A DNA stretch of 64,000 nt, from the NCBI GenBank assembly GCA_009667805.1, contig CM019064.1:276191662-276255661 (forward strand), read 5' to 3'. Below the pieces are notes generated by a model. It did not search any database. It was given only the letters and a program-made list of their open reading frames with translations, and was not told the DNA's origin. This document shows positions 23,418-33,200 of this stretch, piece after piece. The stretch comes from Leptobrachium leishanense. Lineage: Eukaryota > Chordata > Amphibia > Anura > Megophryidae. How positions within the stretch are numbered: the first letter of the stretch is position 1; every line of letters starts with the position of its first letter. The translations under genes and the position numbers were made by a program.

Positions 23418-23697
23418 TGTTGGAGATACAACAGCATATATTATACTATGGACTGCAGGTGGCGCTGTTAGTACAGGTTAAATGTGTTCTAAACTCGTTG
23501 GTATATGTTCACAGGAAATAAGTCTCTATTGTCTCTGCTTTACTTCCTTCTTCCTTTCTAGCTGTGTGATGATGAAGCATCCTGATATATATCCAGTGAC
23601 TAATCTGTTATAAGTTGTTTTATTGCTATATGCACAAAGTAAAGTTCTCTACTGCAGATTCACAAGACTCCAGTGCCTCTTTCATACATAACCAACA
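23418..23697 (+). repeat. 3' LTR of the copia element
   Basis: 280 bp, one difference from the 5' LTR, followed by the AAGCA duplication. Confidence 0.93.
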
Positions 23698-23702
23698 AAG
23701 CA

Positions 23703-24283
23703 CCCCATCTGTCTAAATATTAATAATTGCATAAACAGTAGTAATAGTAATCCTTTCCTACCACAGGGCATACTATGCCTCCCTTGAAACAGCATATAAC
23801 GCCTTGCTGACTTCAATGGGCTGTCTTCGCCCAACCTGTCTGTGAGCGGCGTGCACCTTTGGCGGTCGTGGGAAGGCCTGAACTCATGCTGTCCTCCTGT
23901 AGCTAATGCTGTGTGTCGTGAGTCAGCTGCGTAGGTGGGCCAGAGGATAGGCCCGCCTCAGGAACCGGCAAGTGGGGTGTACTAGTAAGCCCCACCACCG
24001 TACGCATACCGCCTGGTGGCAAAGGGTTAATAAAGACAAAAGGTGTACAATTAGGTAAATGCTGAGTTGTAGCCATAAGATGAGTTTTAGGAAAATTATT
24101 ATGATAATTATGATAAATATCAAGTATTTATGGTGGCTTATTAAGGAAACATATGCTTGAAACATAATAAAAACTTTTCAGTGAGTGGGCAAAACGGGAA
24201 ATCCATTCCGCCTGAAAAAACTATGGCGGACCTGCATACCAATGCAATAAGGATATATATTAAAAAAGTAGTTACAAACCTAA
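23703..24283. other. No feature recognised
   Basis: Mixed-composition sequence; no ORF with a domain and no clear repeat. Confidence 0.4.
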
Positions 24284-25040
24284 CAGGGTTATTCAAAGAG
24301 AGCTGAACAGGCCACCGAATTGCACCGAATAGTGAATTTCCCGTTATGGTGCAATTTCGTGGCCATTCGGCTATTCAAAACCTGGTAGTTCGCCAAATAT
24401 TGGCGAATTGGTAGCGAAATACACTGCCTGTTTAACCGCAGTGAAATGCCCATAGAGAAGCAATGGTTAATCTAATCAGAGAACATCGATCAGCACCAAA
24501 ATGTCAGTGAAATGCCCTGATTTTCAGTGGTTTCATTCAACAGGTTTAATCAGGCGAATCTCATAGGTTGCAAGATAAAAAAATCCTTGTTTTTATTAAA
24601 TATTTATCCAACCATTTATTCTTTTCATTTGCAGCAAAAAGTCTCCATATTTTTTATTTTTCAGGAATTTCTTTAGGCATTTTTTGGAATGTTTTCGGCA
24701 GAAATTGTATTTCCGATTATATTTTAAATGGCGGGTTTTTTATCTACAACAGACCTTTTTATTATTATTCATAGGACCTTATATATTATTTCCAGGCAAT
24801 ATCGTGCAGTAATTTTTTTCCAAACACGTTTTAAAAGTTGCCTTCTTTTTTTACCCCATGTGCGGGTCGTCAGATGCATACGGTGTTTTTTTTTACTGGT
24901 TTTTGGAACAATTCGGTGTTTTGTCGACATTTTCACGGTTTGATTCGGCAGCATTGCAGCGGTTTTTTAGATACGTTTGGCGGCTCGTTCCATGCACTTT
25001 GGGGACCCTGCAGTGAATGTTGAATTTACCACAGGGCTGG
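24284..25040. mobile_element. MITE family H, diverged and right-truncated copy
   Basis: It starts CAGGGTTATTCAAAGAGAG and follows the 17882 copy through GGCCATTCGGCTATTC, GCAGTGAAATGCCCAT and a T-rich centre to GGGGACCCTGCAGTGAATGT. It stops short of the last ~110 bp, so the right hairpin and terminus are missing. Its left hairpin has a different stem sequence (CCGAATTGCACCG region), so it is an older subfamily. Confidence 0.7.
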
Positions 25041-25173
25041 CCAATCGAACTCGCAGATACTGTAACTCTAATCCTAACCGTAACTATTCATAAAACAAGC
25101 AGATGCTTTAACTCCAACCATAATAGTAACAATAAAGCTACCCTAGTCATAAAATAAGCAGAAACAGTAACCC
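25041..25173. repeat. Degenerate ~31-bp minisatellite (CATAAAATAAGCAGAAAC)
   Basis: About four units combining TAACCCTAAT-like and CATAAAATAAGCAGAAAC motifs. The same degenerate unit occurs at 28343-28470. Confidence 0.6.
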
Positions 25174-25480
25174 TGTCAGGTGCAGCACCTGGGGGCACTG
25201 GCCTTGCAGGTATGAGCCCAGTATGCAGCTGTATACACGAACAGAGATGGGTGGAGGGTATTGGATTGCAGGAACACAGGAGGGATCACTTGGAAGTGTG
25301 GATATAGCGGGGGACATGAGGAAATCACAGGTACCTTGGATGGATACACACAGGGCAGCTGGAGAGACAGGACACAGGAAGGATCTTATCGCAGTATCAA
25401 AGGGGATGTCCAAAAGAGAATAGTCAGAGGGCGATCCAAGGGTCTAAGGGCTGGCAGAGTATGGTAGTTGAAATGGGAAC
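25174..25480. other. Unassigned sequence ending in a fragment of repeat T or C
   Basis: No ORF of interest. Its last 15 bases (AGTTGAAATGGGAAC, 25466-25480) match the repeat at 16163-16177, and the matching continuation is found at 26570. The rest is not recognised. Confidence 0.4.
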
Positions 25481-26569
25481 TGTCACGGAATGGCCCAGCA
25501 CCCTCAGCCAGGGGCGGTGCGCACAGACATTGATTGGCCATGAACAGTTAGGTGCGGTGGCACGCGCGGGTTTTTTTTAAGTACTTTTTATTAGATGTGA
25601 TTATGTGTGGTGTAATGAAGTGTCCCCGTTGGTTTATTGCGAAATGTATTTTCCCTTTGTCTGCCTTGCCCGCCGCCATTTTCCGATCACCTTGTGGCGC
25701 AGTTCAGATTCTTCGATTCGGAAAATGGCCGATTCGAACCATCCGGTTCGAATCGTAAAATGGCCGATTCGGACCATCCGGTCCGAATCGGCGACTCCCC
25801 GATCGGTAAGGGCCAATGGGTCCTGGGAGGGCGGGCAGGGATTCCCATTGTATTGTAATTTGTGTAAAGTTAATAAATGCTCGAGCTGTAAATAATAAAG
25901 CCAGATTTAGCAGTGCATCCAGCCTCGTCTGATGTGGTTATTTCTCCGCCGTGCTTCATCTTCTGAGAATCCCTCGCGGTCTCAGGGTACGGTGTCCCAG
26001 ACGATCCGAACCGAACCGAGCGCTCTGTACCTGCATCGAGCATCAGGGCAGAGGCGCAGCGTATGAGGTTCGGTTCCCAGAATATTTGACGGAGATCCGA
26101 TCCGAAGGGCGCGGCCGTGTACCGCGCTTCGGTATTGCGGTAAGATCCGAATCCTTTGCAGATCCCGCAAGATCCGAAGCTTCATCCATCCCCGATCCGA
26201 AAAGTCCTCCACTTGAGATCCGAAGATTCACCCGCACCTGGATCGGAAACGTTTCCCGCATAAGATCCGAAACGTTTCCCACATAAGATCCGAAGATTCC
26301 TCCGCGGCTGGCAGATCCGATCTCCACAGACGTCCCACACCCACAAGGTCAGTGAACCAGCTGCTCGGGACGCTGAGTGCCGTATGGCTCAGTGGTCGGG
26401 CTGGTTCTAGGCAGGGGTCCCCTCCACCGCCCGCTAACCCTTCCCCAGGGCCACGCCAGGCCGTACGAGACGCCGAGTGTGCGTCACTCGGTAGTCGGGC
26501 CAGCGGTAAGCGACGGGGCCACGCAGATAGAGCACACCCGCAGGCGGAACAACATCCCATTCCGTCATA
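25481..26569 (+). mobile_element. LTR-like insertion flanked by GGAAC
   Basis: The ends TGTCACGGAATGG and the inverse of CCATTCCGTCATA match at 11 of 13 positions. GGAAC occurs at 25476-25480 and 26570-26574, and joining the flanks restores a stretch seen uninterrupted at 16163-16190, which supports insertion. A polyadenylation signal (AATAAAG, 25892-25898) lies inside. A solo LTR on the plus strand is the best guess. Against it: the 3' end is TA rather than CA. The downstream half has about ten GATCCGAA motifs. Confidence 0.5.
25731..25789. repeat. Two tandem 24-bp hairpins with a paired base change
   Basis: GATTCGAACC (25731-25740) pairs with 25745-25754, and GATTCGGACC (25766-25775) pairs with 25780-25789. 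Both have an ATCC loop and lie in a 35-bp direct repeat. The A-T pair of the first stem is a G-C pair in the second. Confidence 0.8.
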
Positions 26570-27335
26570 GGAACAATATTGCTGCATTAACAAAACAAAA
26601 ACAAAAAAAAACTTGTTTATATTTTTAGAATTTTTTTAAAATATATATATATATTTTTTTAATTTTTATTTTTTTAAAAAACATTTTTCATGCTCATGTT
26701 TGGTATCCTTGGAAAGGCCATGCTCTGGCCAATCCAACGATATTAAACATTAACCCCTAGCTGCCACGGATCGGGAGATAGGGGTTCATTGGAACCCCCT
26801 ATCTCCACCATTGGTGACAGCTAGGGGTTAACTCCAGGACTGGCGTCATCGTGCTATGCACGATGACGCCAGTCCTCAGGGGGAGTTCCTGGAGGCTTGG
26901 TCAACATCCAAGATGTCGGCCAGCTCCAGGAGAGGATCACGATCCGGCGCTTTTCAGCGCCGATTCGTGATCCGGCTCCCCAGGGGTTAATCACAGCCAC
27001 CGTTTGGAAGGGCAGGCTGTGCCCTTCCAAACGGTGCCTGGATTAACCCCCTGCCCCCCGGCGATCGGGAGGGAGAGAGGTCCGAAGGACCTCCCCCCTC
27101 CCTTTCAGGCGCTTCCTCTGCACATGCGGGGGGGCGCCTGAATTAGATGTCATCGCGCCGCCGCGATGACATCTAATTGCTCCGCCGGGGTCCCGGAGTG
27201 CTGGGCTGACATCCAAGATGTCAGCCCGCACCGGGGGGCACAGCAATCCGCCGGAATCAGCACGTCCATAGCACAGGAGAACCACTTGGCTGGACGCGCT
27301 GAGCGCGTCCAAGTGGTTAACTTGTGTTTTGAAAA
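26570..27335. repeat. Repeat C: serial nested hairpins ('hairpin train')
   Basis: It starts GGAACAATATTGCTGCATTA, as inside repeat T. At least eight stem-loops follow in 640 bp: 26699-26743; 26751-26831 with an inner stem; 26836-26854/26858-26876 (19 bp, perfect, 3-base loop); 26934-26950/26957-26973 (17 bp, one mismatch); 26983-26992/27041-27050 enclosing 26999-27014/27020-27035 (16 bp, perfect); 27068-27102; 27141-27157/27162-27178 (17 bp, perfect); 27203-27227; 27280-27318. No ORF. The class is unknown. Confidence 0.75.
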
Positions 27336-27355
27336 AAATTCAAAATAACATCTAA

Positions 27356-27804
27356 GGCTAGGGTCAGATGAGCACATATTGTACGGACTGTGAGTCCGTG
27401 CAGTACGGACGTACTTACTGACTGACAACAAGGTAGTGGTCAAACAGTCCGTTTTTTTCACTGACGTATTTTTTGACTGATGTAGCAGGGAAAATAAATT
27501 AAAATGAAAAAACATTCTGTCCGTCAAAAATGCTGGACGTATAAATGCAGTCCATCTGACCTCGTTTCATCACTCACATACAAAGCTACACGGACATTGC
27601 GGACGTGGCGCACTCCGCACGTCCGTTCTAGCAGTATTACGTTCTTGCCTAACCTGCGTCCGTTTGCCGCGTCCGCCATGCATCCGCACTTCCGTGTGGA
27701 CGTACTTCATGTGTGGGGCTCCATTGGTCAGAATGCTATGCTGCCACGGACTTACAAATGTGCGGCAACACAGACGTGATAACTGCGCTCGTCTGACCCC
27801 AGCC
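27356..27804. mobile_element. GGCTAGGGTCAG MITE, ~450 bp
   Basis: Ends GGCTAGGGTCAGATGAGC and the inverse of GCTCGTCTGACCCCAGCC, with TAA on the left and TTA on the right (or a TA duplication if one more base is counted in). The interior has many CGGAC/GTCCG inverted motifs such as TACGGAC and GTCCGT. Related to 39424-48052 and 16214-16527. Confidence 0.75.
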
Positions 27805-27844
27805 TTAAGCAATGTTATTTTTCACCTCGGGATTAAACATTCAC

Positions 27845-28104
27845 AGGGTTATTCAGAGAGCGGTGAAAAGCAGGAGAATAACTGGAGAAGGGAAAATTCT
27901 AGGTCAAAATAGCCAAACCAGAAAAATTCTTCCATTTAACTCACTTTCCAAATTGACTATTTGGTCTAGATTGTTCTCTTCTCCTGCCAGTTCTCCTGGC
28001 TTTCACCTCTCTCTCAGGGTTGTTCAGAGAAAGGTGAAAACCAGGAGAATGGCAGGAAAAGAGAACAATCTGGACCAAATAGCTGATTTGGAAAGTGAGA
28101 TAAG
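27845..28104. mobile_element. Two abutting palindromic MITEs (GTGAAAACCAGGAGAA family)
   Basis: The first (27845-28018) starts CAGGGTTATTCAGAGAG and is largely a palindrome around TTTGGTCTAGATTG and AATTCTAGGTCAAAAT. Its right end is replaced at CTCTCTC by the left end of a second copy (AGGGTTGTTCAGAGAAAGG), which stops at 28104 where another MITE end begins. A complete member is at 61753-61934. The termini resemble family H but the insides differ. Confidence 0.7.
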
Positions 28105-28131
28105 GCTAGGGTCAGACTAACGCATTTAGTC
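28105..28131. mobile_element. Left tip of a GGCTAGGGTCAG MITE
   Basis: GGCTAGGGTCAGACTAACGC matches the family terminus; only ~27 bases remain before unrelated sequence. Confidence 0.5.
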
Positions 28132-28342
28132 TGATTACAACTTGCTTCTAGGAGTCAGGAAACGACAATACAGAAGCATTGATGGATGGGAGGAGTGGAC
28201 CTTTATTCAGGCAGGTAGGAGTGTGGTGTGTGTGAACTGTGGTTAACTGTTGATCTGGTGCTGAACAGGAGGGCAGCACTTTTCATATGCTGCCTGGAAA
28301 CAAATGGCAAGCTCAGTGCAGTCAGCAGCGGGGAGCATGACA
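28132..28342 (-). mobile_element. Possible short solo LTR
   Basis: On the minus strand it reads TGTCATGC ... TAATCA with an AATAAA signal in the middle (complement at 28202-28207). The length (~211 bp) and TG...CA ends fit a small LTR. No target duplication is visible, so this is weak. Confidence 0.3.
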
Positions 28343-28470
28343 AATCCTAACTATAAGCCCTAACCCTAATCAAAAACAAGCAGAAACTATAGCCCGTTTC
28401 ATAAAAGAAGCAGAAATAGTAAACCTAATCATAAAATAAGCAAGTACCTTAACCATAACCCTATATTTCA
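28343..28470. repeat. Degenerate ~31-bp minisatellite, second locus
   Basis: Units with CCCTAACCCTAAT, CATAAAATAAGC and AGCAGAAAC motifs, as at 25041-25173. Confidence 0.55.
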
Positions 28471-28535
28471 TAGACTTTCTATATTTTAATACATTGTGGT
28501 TCAGAATACTGGAAATGGCTGAATATATCAGACGC

Positions 28536-29066
28536 ATGAAGCTATATTGGTGAGTGCAAATGACGATCGGTTTTCTTGTTATGTTTTATACATGAAGTAG
28601 GCTGGATATTTCCTGGTCTATGCAGCTGCCCTGTTAGGTAGTAGACACGGAACTGTTTTTTCTGCATATATGTATATTTTGTTGTATCCTCAGCCAGGTC
28701 ATTATTGCTACTGCTACTTTTTTCTGTGTTTTTTTCTTTTTAATCCCAATCTCTCTCATGGCTGAGCAGCAGCATGAGGATAGATGGTTGCTTAGAGAGC
28801 AGCTCTTGGTTTCATTAGGTAGGATCCATCTGACCCAGAAGTGCCGTGACGTGGCAGGTAAGCTTACAATTTAATGGCCATTCAAGTAAACAAAAAACTC
28901 TAATTGTGTTTTGTTTTGCATGGAGCTACATTGGTAAGCGCAAATGACAACCTTTTTTTCTTGTTATGTTTTATACATGATGCAGGCTGGATACTTCTGG
29001 TCTACGCAGTCTCCCTGTTAGGGAGTAGGCACAAAACCATTTTATTCTTCGCATAAGAATACACAT
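28536..29066. repeat. Diverged direct duplication, ~147 bp, 383 bp apart
   Basis: 28536-28682 and 28919-29066 share CTTGTTATGTTTTATACATG, GCAAATGAC, GGCTGGATA and CCCTGTTAGG in the same order. The spacer is not recognised. Confidence 0.65.
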
Positions 29067-29095
29067 AACGTTTACAGACTGTTGGGCGACACATG

Positions 29096-30221
29096 TGTAG
29101 CGCTCACTCCCGGAGGAGCCGCTGAAAATGAACCACGGGTCAGTCTCCCCGCACTAGGGAATAAATATACTCCAACACGCTGAACAGTTTTATAATTTAA
29201 AAGGTTTACTAAAAGGTTTGCAGCTCTTAAGACACGGTATATGCAGGAAGATTTACAGTACTTTCGTAACACGATAAACGCGCAGCGGCAAAAGAAACGA
29301 AAACACGAGGGCTTCGTATTTTCGGAAAAACCCCCCGACCGAGCAGAAAATTAAAAGATACGAAATTCGAGGAAAAACCGCGTAGCGGGACACAATAAAA
29401 TACACAGTTCTCGTATTACGATAGACGCGCAGCGGGAACAAAAAAAGGAAAAATCGTTCAGAATGTAGCTTTTTCTTTGCCTCCTTGTATGGATTTTGAA
29501 AAAGGAAAACAGAGTCCTGCACAGGTTAAGTCCCAGAACTTGAAGTGATATATATTTATATATGTAGGGTACCCGGGTACTTTTCTACTGGCCAGTGAGC
29601 TTACTTTAACGATGTCTTCGACTAGTCAGTTGGGGCCCTGTGGGTTTTAGAAGGAAACAGCAGTGTACGCTTAAATTTACACACGGCCTTGGGGGCCTCT
29701 CACCCATCCAGCGCAAGCTTGAGGTTCCGCTGACCCAGGACGTCTCTCCGCTCGATACTGACTGGGGACGCCGACCACCGGATCTGTTGTCTGGCCTTCC
29801 GTCTGTCAGCCGCAACTCAGCCAGCTTACCGCCTGCTCCCATCGACCGCGGTACTCCTTACTCGAGGGGTCTTCTCTCCTCAGCTCTGCACTCGGAATAC
29901 AGCTGGTGATGTCTCTCTCCCGCAAGGCTGGGTGGCCCGATTGTGAGGCCCAATCCACCCTGTCTGCGCTCCGGCCTAGCTCTTGATCTCTCCTTCTGTG
30001 TGTGTCTCTGTGCATCCGCTCTCCTCAGCTCCCTGGCGCGCTCTGCCTGTTCTCCACGAGGTGCAGGATGTACAGGCTCTCCACAAACCCACCCACTTCC
30101 TGTTTCTTCGCAAAGCATGCATGGATATGTAGTTCAAGTGTCCAGGGTCTTAAATCGTGATAGTCTCCATCTTGTGGCCAAAAATGGGTACTGCCACAGT
30201 AAACTTTAACACATCGCTACA
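29096..30221 (-). repeat. 3' LTR of the gypsy element
   Basis: 1126 bp; nearly identical to the other LTR. It lacks a CCCGCTT-like 7 bases present at about 37202. Confidence 0.93.
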
Positions 30222-30235
30222 CTCTCCCCCTCCTA
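30222..30235 (-). promoter_or_regulatory. Polypurine tract of the gypsy element
   Basis: On the minus strand CTAGGAGGGGGAGAG runs directly into the TGTAGCG of the LTR. Confidence 0.8.
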
Positions 30236-30299
30236 GAACTCTTGGGTCTCTCCAAGGAGGTACAACAGTTACATTATCCTTTTACAATTTGCACACAGT

Positions 30300-33200
30300 T
30301 TATACAGCATATACAGGTTCAGCAGCATACATGCAGTGGGTTAGAAACACTTTCTCAAGCTGGCTCATGGTCTGGGCTACCTCAGCTAACATAGCAGACA
30401 CTTCGGGCAATCTCTGCACAGTGGTGATGGCCTCTTCAGTGCTATGTCCAGGTGAGTCATAAGTAAGTCGCTGGGGCGGCCGAATAGAGCGTTTTTGTTC
30501 AGGCTCCCTCTGTTCCTCTTCAGGTGGAAGTACTATGGGCGTTGGCTCAATTTCTCTTTCTATCACTGGAGCAGACGTTTCTTCAGAGTATGATCCCTCC
30601 AGTGAAGGCATAGAACCGTAATCACCTGAATAAGCTTCCGGAGCTACCGGGATCCCCACAGCCTCAGAGACTTCCCACTGAAATTCAAGCGGCTCAGGGA
30701 TATCAACAGTCTCAGGGACTTCCAACAAGAATTCAGGAGCTTCAGGCCTCAAATTACTCTCCCATCGTTCAGGAACTGAGGTAATCTCTTCAGGCTCCGG
30801 TGAACGTATCCAGTCCAGACAGAAACTTTCTTCCTCACTGTCCCTTTCGCTCTCTTCGACAGCCCGGGTCTGTTGAGACCGAGTAACAGGAGGAACACGT
30901 GGAGCACGCAGATTCGCCGGAGGAAGTTCGTTTTCCACTGGTACCCTCACAGCCTCTCTCAATGGTAACAAGTGATTTCGGTGCCAATTCTTGAGGGGAC
31001 CAGCCTTTCCATCAGGGCGAATCTGATACACCGGCAGACCTGGCAGTTGTTTGCAAACAATGTAAACCTGAGAACTCCATCTATCCGCCAGCTTGTGTCT
31101 CGCAGCAGCACCCAAATTCTTCAACAGAACCCTATCACCGGGTTGCAGATCCTGTACTCGAACCTTCAAATCATAGTTCTTCTTGTTCCTCTGTTCCCTG
31201 TTACCTGAAGTCAAACGGGCCTGTTCAAACGCAGAAGCCAGATTCTTCCGAAGTCTATCCACATAGTTTCTATGAGAAGCTACCGACGTCTGGTCTAGAG
31301 ATAACCCAAATGCCAAATCAACCGGCAGTCGAGCTTCTCTTCCGAACATAAGACGGTACGGTGAATATCCAGTGGCATCACTCTCCGTACTGTTATATGC
31401 ATGCACCAGAGTAGCTATGTGACGACTCCAACTCTGCTTCTCCACATTAGACAAGGTCCCCAGCATATTTAGCAGCGTGCGATTGAACCTTTCAGGCTGA
31501 GCATCACCCTGAGGGTGGTATGGTGTAGTTCGAGTCTTTTGAATTCCCAACAACTCCAGCAATTGCCCGACCAATCTACTTTCAAAGTCTCTTCCCTGAT
31601 CAGAGTGTATTCTTCTTGGCAGGCCGTAATGAACAAAGAACTTTTCCATCAGCACCTTCGCCACTGTCGGAGCGCGTTGGTCTTTTGTAGAAAAAGCTTG
31701 GGCATAACGGGTAAAGTGATCAGTCACTATCAGAATGTTCCCTTGCCCACTAGCATCCGGCTCTAAGCACAGGAAGTCAATGCACACCAAATCCATGGGT
31801 CCCTGACTCTGTAGATGGCTCATTGGAGCAGCTCGGGTTGGTAGAGTTTTCCTCTGAATGCACCTCAGACAGGAATGGCAGTAACTCTCGACTTCAGCCC
31901 TCATGCAAGGCCAATAAAACCTATCTCGTACCAATTTAAAAGTTCTCTCAGCACCCAAATGTCCATGCTCATCATGTAGTGATCGCAACACACTCTCCCT
32001 GTGTTTGGTGGGGAGAAATAACTGTTGAATCTCTTCAGAATTGGTCGAGGGGCCCCTTCGGTAGACCACACCATCCAACATCTTCAACCGCTCCCACTCT
32101 TTGTAGACCAATCTGGCTCCATCCGGGGAATTGGTTAGCAGAATCTCTCGCTGGTTTGCAGTCAGGGCCTTTATGGTCAATGCAATCAAAGGGTCTCTAG
32201 CTTGATCCGCTTCAGATCCTGCTTGGAAAAGGTAGGTAGATTTTCATCTCTCAATTGTGTAGGGTTACAGTAGAACTCAGGGACAGCCGCGGCCATGACT
32301 CCTATGGCCTCCGCTTCAACTCCTCCCTTGATCCGGCGTCTGTTCCTTGACACAAAGCTTGCACCCCGTCTGGAGTTAACTGAGTCCATTCTGTAGTGTA
32401 AGGTCTTCTTGATAAAGCATCAGCATCTCGATTGTTCACCCCAGGGCGATACTTCAGGCTGAACCGAAACCCTGACAGAGCGGCCAACCACCGATGTCCC
32501 GTTGCGTCCAGTTTCGCAGTAGTAAGGATATAGGTGAGAGGATTATTATCCGTCTTGATCACGAACTCAGCTCCATACAGATAGTCTTTCAACTTGTCCA
32601 CCACTGCCCATTTCAAGGCCAGGAACTCCAGTTTGTGAGTAGGATAGTTCTTCTCAGAAGGCGCAAGGCTCCGGCTCACGTACGCCACAGGCCTCAGCAA
32701 TCCATCATACTCCTGATATAGGACTCCTCCCAACCTTCTCGGCTGGCATCCACATGTAATTCATATGGCTTGTGAGGGTCCGCGTAGGCCAGAACAGGAG
32801 CTCGGGTTAGATTCTCTTTCAGCTTCACAAACGCACCTTCACATTGACTAGTCCATTCACCTTGTATGGACTCTTTAGCTTTCCTTGGTCCGGAGCGGAA
32901 GGGTTTCGGTCAGAGACCTTACAGCCTTCTTCGGTGGTTTCTTTCTGTAGGAGTTTGTTCAGCGGCGGCTGAGCTATCTTTGCAAATCCTCCCACAAATC
33001 TTCGATAGTACGAGCAGAATCCCAAGAAAGATCTAAGTTCAGTGACGTTTCGGGGTCTAGGCCAAGAAGCTACGGCCTCCAACTTCCGAGGATCTGTCGA
33101 AACACCTTCTGCCGAGACCACGTGTCCCAGATAGGTGACTGACGGTAAGCAGAACTGGCATTTCTCCAGAGACAATTTCAACCCCTCTTCGTGGAGCCTC

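Larger units (their letters stand above)
19133..23697 (+). mobile_element. Ty1/copia LTR retrotransposon, complete in length
   Basis: Two 280-bp LTRs (19133-19412 and 23418-23697) begin TGTTGG and end CCAACA and are flanked by the 5-bp duplication AAGCA (19128-19132 and 23698-23702). I see one difference between them (GCATCCGGATA against GCATCCTGATA), so insertion is recent. In order: LTR, primer site, gag-protease-integrase-RT-RNase H, purine tract, LTR. Integrase before RT defines the copia order. Two single-base frameshifts interrupt the ORF. Confidence 0.95.

Noticed and set aside
26387..26440. tRNA-like A box (TGGCTCAGTGG)
   Set aside because: No B box or cloverleaf follows at the right distance; probably chance in a GC-rich LTR-like region.
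27570..27812. Short ORFs in the MITE
   Set aside because: Non-autonomous element with inverted motifs; no protein domain.
28346..28380. Interstitial telomere from CCCTAACCCTAAT
   Set aside because: Only two partial TTAGGG-type units in a longer degenerate repeat.
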